Below, one piece after another: positions 41,543 to 53,150 of a DNA stretch of 64,000 bases (the stretch's first letter is position 1; every line of letters starts with the position of its first letter). A model generated the notes under the pieces. It searched no databases. It worked only from the letters and a program-made list of their open reading frames with translations, and had not been told where the DNA came from. The DNA comes from Lonicera japonica (lineage: Eukaryota; Streptophyta; Magnoliopsida; Dipsacales; Caprifoliaceae), in contig CM038471.1 of the NCBI GenBank assembly GCA_021464415.1, positions 33,639,234 to 33,703,233 on the forward strand. The letters run 5' to 3'. The translations under genes and the position numbers were made by a program.

Positions 41543-44537
41543 AGCCTTCCCTCTCGTACCTTGCTACTGGTTCCAATGCTTGAAGTAGTCCTGGTTGTCC
41601 CATTCCCAGACCGGCTCCAGGCAAGTATTTCATCATTCTCAACATATTTGTAATCTTGGTGCTGAGACCGGGGATATTGTCAGGGGGAAGATACCTGATT
41701 GTCTGGGTGCTAAGAGTTTGCACTTGAGGCTCGTAAGAAAAGCCTCCTAACTGTATGCTCTGGCTCCCGATTCCCAAAACTGGTAACTCCATATCCGCCA
41801 AGGTCCTTTCAGGATCTCCTTGGATGGTAATTATGTTCCCTTCAAACGGTATCTTGATCTTTTGGTGCAAGGAGGAGGGGAGTGCTCCTATGTCGTGTAG
41901 CCATGCTCTTCCCAACAGTAGGTTAAAACTGGAAGGAATGTCTATGATTTGAAAGTCGGCCGGGAAGCTTCCGGGACCAACCATGAGATCAAGTTCCAGA
42001 GACCCCAGAACGGCCCTCCTGGTATTATCATAGGCCCTGACGGTTACAGCGGATGGTGAGAGCTCTGAATCTGAGATACCCAAGCATCTGGCAGTCTTTA
42101 GGGGGCAGACATTTATGGTCGACCCATTGTCGATGAGAACTTGTGGCAAGATCTTCCCTCGGGTTCGGACGGTGATATGGAGAGCCAGGCTGTGTTTTCT
42201 CCCCAACGGAGACAAGTCTTCATCTGAAAATGACAGACTTCTTTGGACTGTGAGTGACCCGATCATGTTTGGCAGTTGTTCGGGCGTGGAGTCCGGCGAT
42301 ATGACAGCCTCATCCAGGAGTTTAATGAAAGCGGTCCTGTGAGGTTTGGAGGCAACCAAGAGGCCCCAAATGGTGATGTGTGCCTGGGTTTTCTTCAACT
42401 GTTCCAGTACTCGGTCTTCTCCTACTTCTTTTGGAGGCGGTGATTTTTCGGCATCCATCGGTGGTGGCTGGTATACCTTTCCTGAGCGGGTAATCTGTTG
42501 TATCCAAAGGGATGTTGGGTCTGATCCCTCTGAAGTTTCTGACGACTCTGGCTCTGCCGACCAACTAAAAGTCCCGGGGGAGGTTTCTGTCATACAGATT
42601 GTCTCCTTATGAGGGGGGCGGGGTTTCCATGGTTGTTTTTTCTTGTCCTGGGTCCATCCTATCCCAGCTTTCCCAGGATTGGTTTTGATGGTGAGTGGTT
42701 GCGAGATCCCCTGATTTGTCTTTCCTAAGCCCTGCCCAGATAGGAAGTTCATCTTGGCCATCCATTGGTCAATTATTGGGTTGAGGCCTGGGGCAACTTG
42801 TGCTTTTGCCGATAGCATAACGGGTGCCTTATAGGCTGAATCGTCCCGAATGAGTCCTACGGGATCAAAGCCTTCGTCAGTGGTTAAGGCGTTAATTCCT
42901 GCAGGTGGAGCATGATTGGGGAGGGGGTTGTTGGTAACATTGGGCCCGCCGGGTGCGGGGATGGTTCCGGCTTCAATGAGGTCCTGAATACGATGGCGGA
43001 GAGCTAAACAACGTTCCGTGTCATGGCCTGCCGCCTGATGGTACGCACAGTTCTCATTCATTCTCCAAGTGTTGGGAATAGGATTTGGTGGAGGGCGTGG
43101 GTTGAGTGGGGTGACTAGTCCGGCCTTTTGGAGTAGTTCCAGGCTTTTGACCAGAGTAGTGGGGAGGGTGCAGAAATTTCTCCTTTTCTTGACCTCGGTG
43201 TTTGAAGAGTCTCCTTGCGTAGGCCAACTCATTGGGGGGACCTGCGGTGACTGCTGAAATGGGTTTTGTTGATATGGGTACGAGCTTAGTTGGTTTACGG
43301 CTGGAGTGGCCGTCTTTCTTCCAGTGTAAGAGGCCTTCTTGGTATCCGTGTCCGCCTTTCTGGCCAATTCTTCCTCTACCTGTGACCCCATACTCAACAG
43401 GGCTCTGAAGTGTGGGAATACATGCTTTCCCATGCAGTTCAATACAGCTGGAGTAAAATTCTTCTGTATGATTTCTAACTGCTCTTCTTCGTCGGGCCGT
43501 TTGGACATTTGGGATGCCATTTCCCTCCAGCGGGTGACAAAGTCGCTGAAGCTTTCTTTCTCGCCTTGCTTGGCCATTTCCAGGTGTTTACGGGTAATTT
43601 CCAAATTCTCGTTGGACCCGTACTTGGTCATGAATTCTTTGACGATATCCCCCCAAGTTTTCGTGTGGTGTTTCTCTAGGTCGAAGAACCATCTCAGGGC
43701 TGCCCCCGTGAGAGTCATGTGAAAAGCCTGAGCCAGCTCCGGCTCTCCACAGCCGGACACTTGCATGGATCTGATGTAGGATTGGAGATGGGTTTTGGGG
43801 GGTGTAGTACCAGTGAATTTGGTGATAGAGGGGAGCTTAAATCCTTGAGGTAGTCTGGCTTCTGGGTAGAGGGAAAAGGCGTTCATGTCTGTGATCTCGT
43901 CTGCCCCTTTCATCAGAGAAACACCTCTTTGCAGAACCTTCATCTGCTCTTTCAATTTCTTCATTTCTTCGCTCTCTCTTGACACCTCATCGGGCTGTTC
44001 CCGGGCTATCATCGATTCTGCGTATACTGCCCGGAGTCGGTTGATGTCTGGGTACTCATTGGGAGGGGCTATTGGGGCTGGTGGAATAGGTCTTGCGGGG
44101 ACTTGTGGCCATGGTTGATATTGGGGATCGAGGCCTTGCTGAGGTTGTGGCCAGACGATGGGTGGCTCTTGTTGTTGGTATGTGGGGCCTGAATCCGGGG
44201 CCCATTGGTTCTGATTGTTGGGGTCGGTTTGAACGGGACCGGCCATGTTGGGGCCCGTTTGGGGTGGATTGGTTCCTTGGATTGGGGGAAGTACTTGTGA
44301 AGATTGCCCTTGATTCGGATCTCGATTCGGTGGTAGTTGCTCAAACCCGGGTGGTGCGGTCCGTTCGGCTGACAACTCTTCCATTCGAATCCGGGTGTTC
44401 TGTTGCTCACTTGTGAGGCTTGCCAAATTCATGCTGACGGTCATCAACAAACGGTGCATCTCTGCTAAAGTCGGTTGAACTGCAGACGCCTCGGCTAGGC
44501 TCTGATTTGTCTCCTGATTCTCTCGTCCATCGGCCAT
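41523..44537 (-). CDS. Element 2 gag-protease polyprotein
   Basis: 1004 codons without interruption. Residues 1-220 are Pro/Gln-rich. Residues ~225-400 are the Retrotrans_gag region with LRWFFDLEKHHTKTWGDIV. Next comes a His/Cys motif CAYHQAAGHDTERC near 480. G-patch-like glycine motifs occur near 600 (GQGLGKTNQG) and at the C-terminus (GAGLGMGQPG). The aspartic protease lies near 795-905 with LIDNGSTINVCP and LLGRAWLHD. Asp-Asn-Gly replaces the usual Asp-Ser/Thr-Gly, as in element 1. The ATG is shared with element 1 and lies ~730 bp from the primer site. Confidence 0.92.
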   Translation of the reverse strand: MADGRENQETNQSLAEASAVQPTLAEMHRLLMTVSMNLASLTSEQQNTRIRMEELSAERTAPPGFEQLPPNRDPNQGQSSQVLPPIQGTNPPQTGPNMAGPVQTDPNNQNQWAPDSGPTYQQQEPPIVWPQPQQGLDPQYQPWPQVPARPIPPAPIAPPNEYPDINRLRAVYAESMIAREQPDEVSRESEEMKKLKEQMKVLQRGVSLMKGADEITDMNAFSLYPEARLPQGFKLPSITKFTGTTPPKTHLQSYIRSMQVSGCGEPELAQAFHMTLTGAALRWFFDLEKHHTKTWGDIVKEFMTKYGSNENLEITRKHLEMAKQGEKESFSDFVTRWREMASQMSKRPDEEEQLEIIQKNFTPAVLNCMGKHVFPHFRALLSMGSQVEEELARKADTDTKKASYTGRKTATPAVNQLSSYPYQQNPFQQSPQVPPMSWPTQGDSSNTEVKKRRNFCTLPTTLVKSLELLQKAGLVTPLNPRPPPNPIPNTWRMNENCAYHQAAGHDTERCLALRHRIQDLIEAGTIPAPGGPNVTNNPLPNHAPPAGINALTTDEGFDPVGLIRDDSAYKAPVMLSAKAQVAPGLNPIIDQWMAKMNFLSGQGLGKTNQGISQPLTIKTNPGKAGIGWTQDKKKQPWKPRPPHKETICMTETSPGTFSWSAEPESSETSEGSDPTSLWIQQITRSGKVYQPPPMDAEKSPPPKEVGEDRVLEQLKKTQAHITIWGLLVASKPHRTAFIKLLDEAVISPDSTPEQLPNMIGSLTVQRSLSFSDEDLSPLGRKHSLALHITVRTRGKILPQVLIDNGSTINVCPLKTARCLGISDSELSPSAVTVRAYDNTRRAVLGSLELDLMVGPGSFPADFQIIDIPSSFNLLLGRAWLHDIGALPSSLHQKIKIPFEGNIITIQGDPERTLADMELPVLGIGSQSIQLGGFSYEPQVQTLSTQTIRYLPPDNIPGLSTKITNMLRMMKYLPGAGLGMGQPGLLQALEPVARYEREGFGVPTH

Positions 44538-45270
44538 TTCAGGTATGCTTGGTCTTACTAGTCTTCCGGTATGATCTCGACCGGCCCAACCTTCCAGACT
44601 GACGCCGCTTTATGGCTGTAGACGAAACCACGTGGCGAAGATGAAGGGAGACTATGATGTGACTCGATTTTTGCCAAAAGAATCACTAAAAATGGTCGAG
44701 AGAAAACCTCGGAAAACAGGTGTGGTAAAGTAAGCCGTAAGGTGGTACATCCCCTACAGCTGTATGACAAGTGTTTTAACTGACTCAATCTTAGATGCAG
44801 CGTAGGTGTTCGAACGGTTAAGGCTTCAGGCTCCCTCCTTTTTGGCAAGACCTTGCGATATACCCCAAGGGCGGGTACGTGCAAGAATCTTTTGATATAC
44901 TTCCCGGGTACGTGAGTGTTCTCGTCACTCGATATACCTCGGGGGCGTACTTGGCCAAGGAGAGTGGAAGTAAATGCTTTCGGTTTATGTTGGCCCAAGC
45001 AAGCCAACTCCCTACTCACTTATAATACTTCCGAGGGTTTGGGGTAAATTCACACTCGTAGAACCAATGCATGATTTGTGATAGTGCGTGTAAAGTTCGA
45101 AAGGTTGGTTTCACAAATATCATTATCTTTATTACGTCTTTTCGAAAAACTCCCATTTTTTAGAAAAAGGTTTCTTCTCAATCAATTAACATGAGTAGGG
45201 AAAGCAGTAAAAGAAAGTTTTCAACAGATAAACAAAGGTCCACATATAAGAGTCTAGTTTTCTAATACTG
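44538..45270 (-). other. Element 2 leader, with a 153-codon frame (44558-45019)
   Basis: Leader between primer site and gag. A frame beginning MSRELACLGQHKPKAF runs for 153 codons on the same strand. Element 1 shares the first ~100 codons at ~90% similarity but then diverges by frameshift. Three spaced GATATAC...ACGTG/ACTTG units lie near 44857, 44894 and 44931. Some Tat/Ogre elements have an extra ORF upstream of gag, but I see no known domain here and doubt that this one is a gene. Confidence 0.4.
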
Positions 45271-45288
45271 TCCCCAGCTGAGTCGCCA
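45271..45288 (-). other. Element 2 primer binding site
   Basis: The minus strand reads TGGCGACTCAGCTGGGGA, one base from the LTR end. Tat/Ogre-type site, probably for a tRNA-Arg (lineage knowledge). Confidence 0.82.
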
Positions 45289-45289
45289 C

Positions 45290-46941
45290 TGTGAGAATCC
45301 GCAAATGCGACCTCCGGGTCTCGTCCCCGTTGGTGGTGGGGGTCCTGGGACGTCGGAACTGATTCCGTCGTTCCAGTTGCTGGAGCGTTTTCATTTGATT
45401 CATATCAAGTGTCCCTACGTTCTATTTCTAGATGCAAGGGGGTTCATTCAGAGTCGCCAATACGTTTTACGAGAAAACGGACAAAAAAAGGTCGTGTAAG
45501 AGGAAAGGCTATAGACAAGCCTTTCTTTACACGTTTGTCTGCGAAACCGGGATTCTTATAGGGTTCGGAAACTATATTACGGTTTGGGAAGGTGTTAAGC
45601 ACCCATTCCGCCCTTTCGGTCTCTAGTGGTCTTATATGTTTATTCTATGTTGAAAAACTTGGATGCTTTTACCGACAGTCTACTACTTTCTAAATGAAAA
45701 AAAACCCTAATTTGGGAAAACGGGGAAAGGGATGAAAACCTTTGTGTTCCGAGATCCGACGTTTTTGTATTTAAAAGATGTAAATGACAAATGACAAAAA
45801 CCTTTTATTTTTGAAAGAGTGTTCCGTATTATTTCCTCAGATAATGACGGTTTTCTCGAGTTGTGATTATTCTGAAAAAGGTTCGGATCTTTATGTCGGG
45901 ACTAATTCAATATGGAATTTGAACTCTTTGAGGAGAGTTTATCAGACACGTCGCAGTCTATGAAAAAGACAGGATATGTGGATTTTAATTCCTAGATAAG
46001 TCTTTATCGGTCCGGGGTTTTGAAAACACGGTTTATCCGGACGATAATGTACTTACTCTTCTAGTTTTAAAAGTAGTTTTATCAGGGCCTTTTGTTTTGA
46101 AAACGGTAGACTATTGGGAACTTGACAATAAGTTTATTCAAATAAAACGTGGACAGAATAACAGAAGTAAAACAAGTACACAGATATCTAATTTTAAATA
46201 CTAGAAGGGACTTTCTTTACCTTCCCGACGAGAATAATAATAAGAAAGAAAATATAATACGGCAGAGGGATCTCTGGCGATAGTAATCTTCTCTTTCTTC
46301 AGATATTTCCGAGAAATCGATTCCAGAAACGGAACACGTCGAGTGTTAAAAATAGATTCGAGAATTCTTCAGAAATAAGATAATAGTAAAGAAATGCTTG
46401 ACAAAAATCAGATCTAAAGCCCCAAATTCTCGGATTCTAATTGCCTCCTAGAACCCTTGGGGGTGTTGGCCTATTTATACTGCTCGGGAGAGATTGTCGC
46501 GCGACATTTCCTTAAAAAAGGAGAATGTCGCGCGACATATCTGTTTGTCGCGCGACAATCGGCTGAAGTGATGGGTCCTGACACTGTGATGTGTCAGAAA
46601 GTGGTTGGTCGGGTGCAGAGAGGGATTGTCGCGCGACATAGTGGGTTTGTCGCGCGACAAGCGGCTGAAGTGATGGGTCCTGACACTGTGATGTGTCAGA
46701 AAGTGGTTGGTCGGGTGCAGAGGGGTTCGTCGCGCGACAAGACATGATTGTCGCGCGACATATCAGGGATTGTCGCGCGACAATGTGATATGTCGTGCGA
46801 CAATCTCTCTAAAAAATATGTTTGTTGGCCAACAAACCCACCTAGTGTAGTACCGGGTCCTCGGGTGGGTCCTGGACCCAAAATAGTAGTTCTCGGAGGT
46901 CGTTAGGGTTCTTGCGGGGGTCACGGATCGGGGTGTCTACA
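45290..46941 (-). mobile_element. Element 2 5' LTR
   Basis: 1652 bp, near-identical to the 3' LTR, with the same TATA box (46472-46479), nine palindromes (46495-46802) and 18-bp GTTTGTTGGCCAACAAAC palindrome (about 46820-46837). The LTR end at 45290 abuts the primer site. The outer end is followed by the right target duplication. Confidence 0.95.
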
Positions 46942-46946
46942 ACAGC
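46942..46946. repeat. Target site duplication of element 2, right copy
   Basis: ACAGC directly after the LTR end ...GTGTCTACA, identical to 28520-28524. Confidence 0.93.
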
Positions 46947-49224
46947 GCATATGGAAATTTCTCTGGCCAGTCTCGGCAAGTGTCAATCATTTTACTCAGT
47001 ATATTCTTCAAGTTTTTATTGGCAGCCTCAACTGCCCCATTGGTCTGTGGTCTATATGGCGAAGATCTGTGCCTGGTGATACTATATTCTTCTATGACCG
47101 CATTAGCCTCTCCTTCAAAGTGGGTGCCGTTGTCCGAGATGATCTTGTGGGGGACTCCATATTGACAGATGATGTTCCGTCTGATGAATTGGGCAACCTT
47201 CCTGGCATCAAGGGTCTTGAAGGATTCTGCTTCCACCTACTTGGTGAAGTAATCAATGGCTACTAGTATAACTTGTGGTCGTTGCTTTCCTTAGGTAAGA
47301 TCTTCCCAATGATGTCGATTCCCTAAGTTGCGAAAGGCCAGGGGGCAGTCATATTATATAACTCTTTCGGAGGAAGCTTATAAGACTTGGCATAGATTTG
47401 ACACTTGTGACAACGGCGTACGCGATTAATGCAGTCGTTCTGAAGGGTAGACCAGTAGTAGCCTTGTCTGATGATTTTGTGGGCCAGCGTATGACCACTC
47501 ATGTGGGGTCCACAATCTTTCCCATGTATCTGATCCATTATTCTAACGGATTCTTCTTCTGTAAAACACTGGAGATAAGTCCAATCGTAATTTCTCTTAT
47601 ACAATCTTCCGGCGCAAAGTATGAATCTTGATGCCAATCTTCTAAGCATAACCCGCGTTCTTTTGTCTGCTTGCTCGGGATATTGATAGTTCTTCAATAA
47701 GTTTCAAATACAATAAAACTAAGTGGATGAGTCCCCGTTCTCCTTATCTTTTATTTCAAGGGCGATGCAGTGAGCTGATCCCGATCTCCTTTCTACCGTA
47801 AGAGTGATTTTCTCCATCCCTTCCGGGATATCAATCATAGATGCTAGGGTTTCCAGTGCATTAGGAAAACTATTTTATGACTAGGGGACATAATAAAACT
47901 CTGCATGTTCGAATCTTCCTGCGACATCTTTCAACCGTGCAAGGTATAGAACTAACTTTTCATCTATGATTTTCCATTCTTTCAGAACCTGATGGACTAC
48001 TAGTGCCAAATCTCCGTATACTTGTAGTCTCTTTATACCCCTTTGGAGCGCGATCTCTAATGCGACTATACAGGCTTCATACTCAGCCATGTTGTTGGTG
48101 CAAAAAAAATCTAGGCGATAGTATACTGAGGAGTGAGTTTGATCTGGGGAAACTAACAGGATGCCTATCCCATTCCATTCCGATTGGCGGCCCTATTAAA
48201 GTATAATTTTCAGTTTTCATCGGTCTCAACATTCATGATAGCTTCATCCGAAAACTCGGCTTCTTCTAACATATCCCCCAATATTGGATTGTAGGCCAGG
48301 TAATCAGCTATGACCTTACCTTTTACTGCCTTTTGGGTCATTTAGGTGATGTCAAATTTGGAGAGTAAGAATAACCATTTTGCCATTCGGTTTGAGAGGG
48401 CCGGTTTCTCGAAGAGGTATTTCAGCGGATCAATTCGCGATGCTAAGATGACAGAAAAAACCAGCGTGTAGTGATGTAATTTCTCCGTTACCCAGACAAG
48501 AGTGGTGCATGAATTCTTTAATGACATGTAGTTTACTTCAAACAGGGATAATTTATAGCTTACATAGTAAATGGTACGTTCTTTTTGCGTATCGGTCAAA
48601 TGTTGGGCTAACTGGCTCCTGTAGCCGTTTTGGTGACTGTTAAGTATAGGATTAATGGTAACTCGGTCTGGGGTGGGGCCAATACTAGGGGATTGAAGAG
48701 GTAGTCTTTGATTTTATCAAAAGCCTTTTGGCACTGATCGTCCCATTTTCTTGATGATGATTTCCTCAGGAGTTGGAAGATGGGTTCATACGTCTGGGTG
48801 AGCTGAGAAATGAACATGCTGATGTACTGCAAATTGCCCAAAAATCCATGGACTTCCCTCTCGGTACGAGGCTCAGGCATATCTTGGATAGTTTTAACCT
48901 TGGCGAGGTCTACTTCGATTCCCTTCTTACTGATGACATAGCCTAGTAGTTTTTCCTTAGTTACCCTAAACACACATTTCCGCGGATTGAGTCTCATCTG
49001 ATATTGGCAGAGCTGTTCAAAAAAGGCCCGTAGGGCTGGAATATGGCCTTCCCTTTTTTTCGACTTAATAATCATAATCGTCCACATAAACCTCTACTTC
49101 TTGTGGATCATGTCGTGGAAGATAGCTGTAGCTGCCCTCTGATATGTTGTTTCGGCATTCTTCAACTCGAATGGCATGACAATGTAGCAATACGTTCCCC
49201 ACGGCGTGATGAATGTTATTTTCT
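46942..49224 (-). pseudogene. Element 3 pol: integrase, RNase H regions and part of RT
   Basis: Collinear with about 38119-40390 of element 2 and continues the pol fragment ending at 28524. Recognisable stretches include YGVPHKIISDNGTHFEGE (integrase), AEYEACIVALEIALQRG (second RNase H) and SNRMAKWLFLLSKFDIT. Interrupted by many stops and frameshifts, for example around 47270-47330, 47700, 47880, 48190 and 48605. Homology ends abruptly at ~49224 within RT. Confidence 0.85.
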
Positions 49225-49775
49225 ATTATAGTATTTTATTTCTTATAATATAGCATAATTACCACAGGATGAGAGTGGGTTTATGCGTGAACTATTCATG
49301 AGGGATTTGATTTAAAAAAATAAAACTTGCACCGGGTTGGGATGTGTTTATAAGCTTGTTGGGTTTGGGTTTGGACAACACATGACCCTTTGTCATCCCT
49401 CGTGTTATTATAATTAATATTACACGTATATTTATAATAATAAAAAATAATAATTTGTTTAAAAATTAATTAATATTTTTTTAAAATTTACAAGTTTGGA
49501 ATTTCTAAGGAACAACCATATCTCTAAAATTTGAAAGTTATAACTTTAAGATAAGTATCAAATCTCATTATTTGAATATATTTATAAATCTCAAATCATA
49601 GTTTCACAATAAACAAAAATATTTAGATTTGAGATTCCAAATCCAAATCTAATGTTAAAATCTTCTCTCAAATCCACATTCGAAACACACCCTTAAAGAA
49701 TTTTAAAGGGTTTTATTAAAAAATATTTTCAATTAACTATGTTATTAATACTTCCACCCATTTCTTTTACATAAT

Positions 49776-49823
<48 letters not shown>

Positions 49824-51103
49824 AATAATAATAATAATAATAATAACGATTTAAGAATCAAGTATACATATTCTTTTATATTGACAATCACAGTAAATCT
49901 ATTTCATGTTTATCAAATTTTCAATATATAATTATATAAAGTATTCATGATCATGTAATTTATTAGTTAGAACGACATTTGGTACTGTAATTTATAATAC
50001 GAATAGTATTTTCTTTCACTAGAATGGTTTGTGAGAGGATAATTATGCAAACAACATACGATAAACCTTTAAGATTTATTTTGTGCTTAAAAAAATATAT
50101 TTTTTATGAAATTATGTGAAATAAATGAGCCTACAAACAATTCTGAAAAAAATCATCAAAATTTTAATTTTTTTTAAAGGATCACCATTCTCAAGTATTT
50201 TTTTTTTTTTTTTTTGATGTACATAAACTTTTTTTTCTTTTTAAAATTGTAGCATCTTATCATTTGATAATTAATTTGAAATTTAGAGTTTTCGGAATTA
50301 ATAAAATGTATATATTTAATACTTATGTTTTTTGTTGACCTTTGTGATAAGATTTCGATTACATGTTCAAATTTGAAACTTTATTTGAGATGTTTAGTTT
50401 GAATTTGAGCTTTTGTTATTTATATTTTTTAACAGTTGTTATCTTTAATAAGGGGTAATTTTGAAAATGACTATCTTTTATTTTTAATAAATTAAAATTT
50501 ATTTTGTCATCGATTAAAAAGTTGTCCTTGAAACTAATCCTAAAAACATAATGTTCTTTGTTAGAATAAGAGTAACTGATTTGTACTTTAAAAAAAAGAC
50601 TCATATTTTTGTGTATTTAATTAAAGTAGATGTACCTATTAATCTAATTTATTTGTTAATATTAAATCAATAATAAAATAATATTTATAAAATTAAATCG
50701 ATAATATTTTTTTGTTAGTTTATTCACACTTACAGATTAATTTAGCAGGCAATACTGATTAACTTAACAATGTAGATTAACAACAAGATATCAATATAAA
50801 TAAAATCACCCATTTTATAGGGGTAAAGAATAAGGATATCTTGTATTAGAATTACAAAATCATGTAATGAATACCTAATTTATGATTCCTTAAAATTAAA
50901 TAGAAAAAAAATTCCAGGTCATCAGGTAATAACACGTTACCCACTTAACCTTACATTTAATACTTTGTATTTCTCTAATGTGTAATAATTATGTTAACCA
51001 ACTACACATTTGATATCAACCATTGATTTTTCATCCAATGATTAATATTACAATACCATCCATGGGTAAAAAGAAAACTAACCAATGAAACCACACCCAT
51101 ATG

Positions 51104-51134
<31 letters not shown>

Positions 51135-51749
51135 GGTCAGTCATACTATATATGTTAGGACTCTCCTAACTTATGTTATCAATTGATGGTTCAGATTTAA
51201 TTTGAACGTTTGCCTTTTAATATTCCAACGGCTCATATATAACATTAACTTATCTTCTCAACTAGTGGCTCATATTTAACTTCAACTTTTCTGTTTCAAT
51301 CCGATGGCTCAAATTTATCTCTTAATTAATTTATCTCTTAACTAATTTCAATGGTGATAAACCAAACAAGCATTTATTAAATATGTATTTATCTCTTAAT
51401 TAGTTTATGATAAGTTTTAACTCTACTTTAATCTCCTTTCTCTTTCTAAAATTAAACATAAAATTCATACGTACTTTTAGATCTCTCTATTTCTCCCTAT
51501 GAGTATAGTTTATTTCTGTAACATGTAAAAACTTATTTCTAATTACTTTTTTTTTTCTGTTGACGTTTATTAAACAATATTCGATGTAATGTTGTACAAT
51601 GATTATAAAATGTGTATGTGTACAATCTGTATATATATATATATATATCAATAAAGTGGCAAACATTATATGCTGCAATATTAAAAAAGTGGAGTAGTTT
51701 ATACGTAATGTAATTGATTATTATAATTTTATCATAATGAATTGTGTTG
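49225..51749. other. AT-rich spacer without recognised gene
   Basis: No coding region supported. Contains poly-T and AT runs (for example 51104-51122 and 51631-51648) and loosely repeated ATGGCTCAWATTTAACTT-like words near 51200-51320. Confidence 0.5.
49776..49846 (+). repeat. Compound microsatellite (AAC)n(AAT)n
   Basis: About 15 AAC units followed by about eight AAT units. Confidence 0.95.
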
Positions 51750-51754
51750 ACTTG

Positions 51755-53145
51755 AAAGTCACTAATCTTGTTTTGATAATAACAATAAAGTTAATCATGT
51801 GTAATTTAACTTAGTTGGTGTTTTAAGTCATAGCCACAACAAATTGATCATATGTCGACTTAACCGAAAAGCCGGATTCAAGGTCATTCATCTACAAAGT
51901 ATTGCAATCCATGTCTCTCACCTCATACAACTTCCATGAGATCTCTTTGAAGAACAATGAAGCCAAGGAAGAAAAGAATCGAAGCAATACAAACAAATCT
52001 CTCGAAGACTCCTTATTGTTTATGTGAGTGAGTGCTTTAGTTTCCTTTTGTAAAGGTTTCAGTTTGATCATTATAATAGCTCATAGAATACTTCTTTGTC
52101 ATAAGATTGATCAAAACAAAGGTTGAATTAAAATCCTTTCAAAAACCCTCTTTTAAAGAAAAACCGTTTTTGAAATTAATTCATTTTTAATTGTAAATGA
52201 TCTCATTTGAAGCTCTTACAAAAATAGGTGTCTTAGGAACCTATATTTTACATTTTCCAAGCATTAAAAGTGGTTTTAGAGCTAAATTACAAAAGTACAA
52301 AATTTGGATTTTTGGCCTGATGGACAGAGCCCATCAGTCGATTAAGCAGAGAGGCTCAGTCGACTGAGGCTTGCTCAGTCGACTAAGGAGCACTGCTCAG
52401 TCGACTGATGGCCCAGAAACTAGCCGTTGGAGTTCTAATTTTTTACCATTTTTGGCACCAAACTTTTACCAACTCCCTCCAAGCGGCCATATGATGTCTT
52501 AGACTATATATACACCTTCTAAGACTCATTTAAACTCACTTGAATCATTCTTACTCTATTCTCTTCATCTACACTCATTTTCAAAGATTCAAGAACATTG
52601 CTTTTGATCAATCATCTTTATTTTGAGCTATATTCTATTGATCAAATTTGATATCTCTTAGTGTGAGCTTAAGTTGTAATCTTCATACACTATAGAGCTA
52701 TTGTACATTGGTGTTAATCACCAAATCTTTTCTTTCAAACATTAAGAGAGGTTTATCTCTTAAGATAGCAAGAGAGTATTCTTGTGAGAGTATTGTGAGA
52801 ATTTCAATACTTGTAAGAGTGTGTGAGAAAGATACACTTGTAGAGGTTTGATCTTCACCCGGAAGGAGATCGGTTTTAGTGGAACTTCTCGGGGAACTAA
52901 CCGAGCGTGGAGTAGGGGCTATCAAGCCGAACCGTGTGGACAAAAAGTCTTTGACTTTGATTGGTTTAATCTTTCTATCTCTTGAACTTTTACTTTGTGG
53001 TATTTGCATCTTGTGATTGGATTTATCTTTGTTTATTGTTTGGTTGATTGATATAGACATTAAACATTTTTAAATTGATTTTAAAAATCCCATTAAGTTT
53101 TATAAACCCTATTCACCCCCCCTCTAGGGTATTTTCCGACCTACA
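51755..53145 (+). mobile_element. Solo LTR of a Copia element, SIRE/Maximus-like
   Basis: 1391 bp, starting TGTTGACTTGAAAGTCAC and ending CCGACCTACA. Flanked by a perfect 5-bp direct repeat AATTG (51750-51754 and 53146-53150). The near-terminal ACCCTATTCACCCCCCCTCT is, from memory, typical of SIRE/Maximus-type Copia LTR 3' ends. No primer site or internal region follows, so it is a solo LTR left by recombination. Frames on its minus strand are incidental. Confidence 0.85.
52333..52512 (+). promoter_or_regulatory. Solo LTR promoter: CAGTCGACTG cluster and TATA box
   Basis: Perfect CAGTCGACTG palindromes at 52357-52366 and 52398-52407 with variants near 52335 and at 52377-52386. TATATATA follows at 52505-52512. 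Palindromes grouped upstream of a TATA box recall the layout in elements 1-3, with an unrelated sequence. Confidence 0.55.
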
Positions 53146-53150
53146 AATTG

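Larger units (their letters stand above)
28525..46941 (-). mobile_element. Element 2: young, structurally complete 18.4-kb Tat-lineage retrotransposon
   Basis: Order on the minus strand: 5' LTR, primer site, leader, gag-protease, RT, RNase H, a second RNase H, integrase, then a region whose genes lie on the opposite strand (DUF7745-like, then PMD), tandem repeats, 3' LTR. It has a perfect ACAGC target duplication. By eye the two LTRs differ by one substitution and two single-base homopolymer length changes. Two RNase H regions plus antisense ORFs fit the Tat group, where antisense ORFs have been reported (for example in Grande and Retand, from memory). Two pol frameshifts and one in the PMD gene may be real or assembly errors. 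Confidence 0.93.
19530..49224 (-). mobile_element. Element 3: old Tat-lineage element, 5'-truncated and split by element 2
   Basis: Parts: 3' LTR (19530-21067), antisense gene region (21068-27843), and pol from its 3' end (28059-28524) continuing at 46942-49224. Element 2 (28525-46941 plus one copy of the ACAGC duplication) sits inside the integrase-coding part. Homology to element 2 stops at about 49224 within RT, so the 5' part of pol, gag and the 5' LTR are missing and the outer target duplication cannot be found. All genes carry stops. Confidence 0.88.

Noticed and set aside
37681..44416. Many plus-strand frames opposite gag-pol, for example at 43339-43722
   Set aside because: Shadows of the gag-pol coding strand. 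They have no promoter and no independent conservation, unlike the antisense genes left of 37426.
52698..53060. 120-codon minus-strand frame
   Set aside because: It lies wholly inside the solo LTR on the non-transcribed strand, with no recognisable domain.
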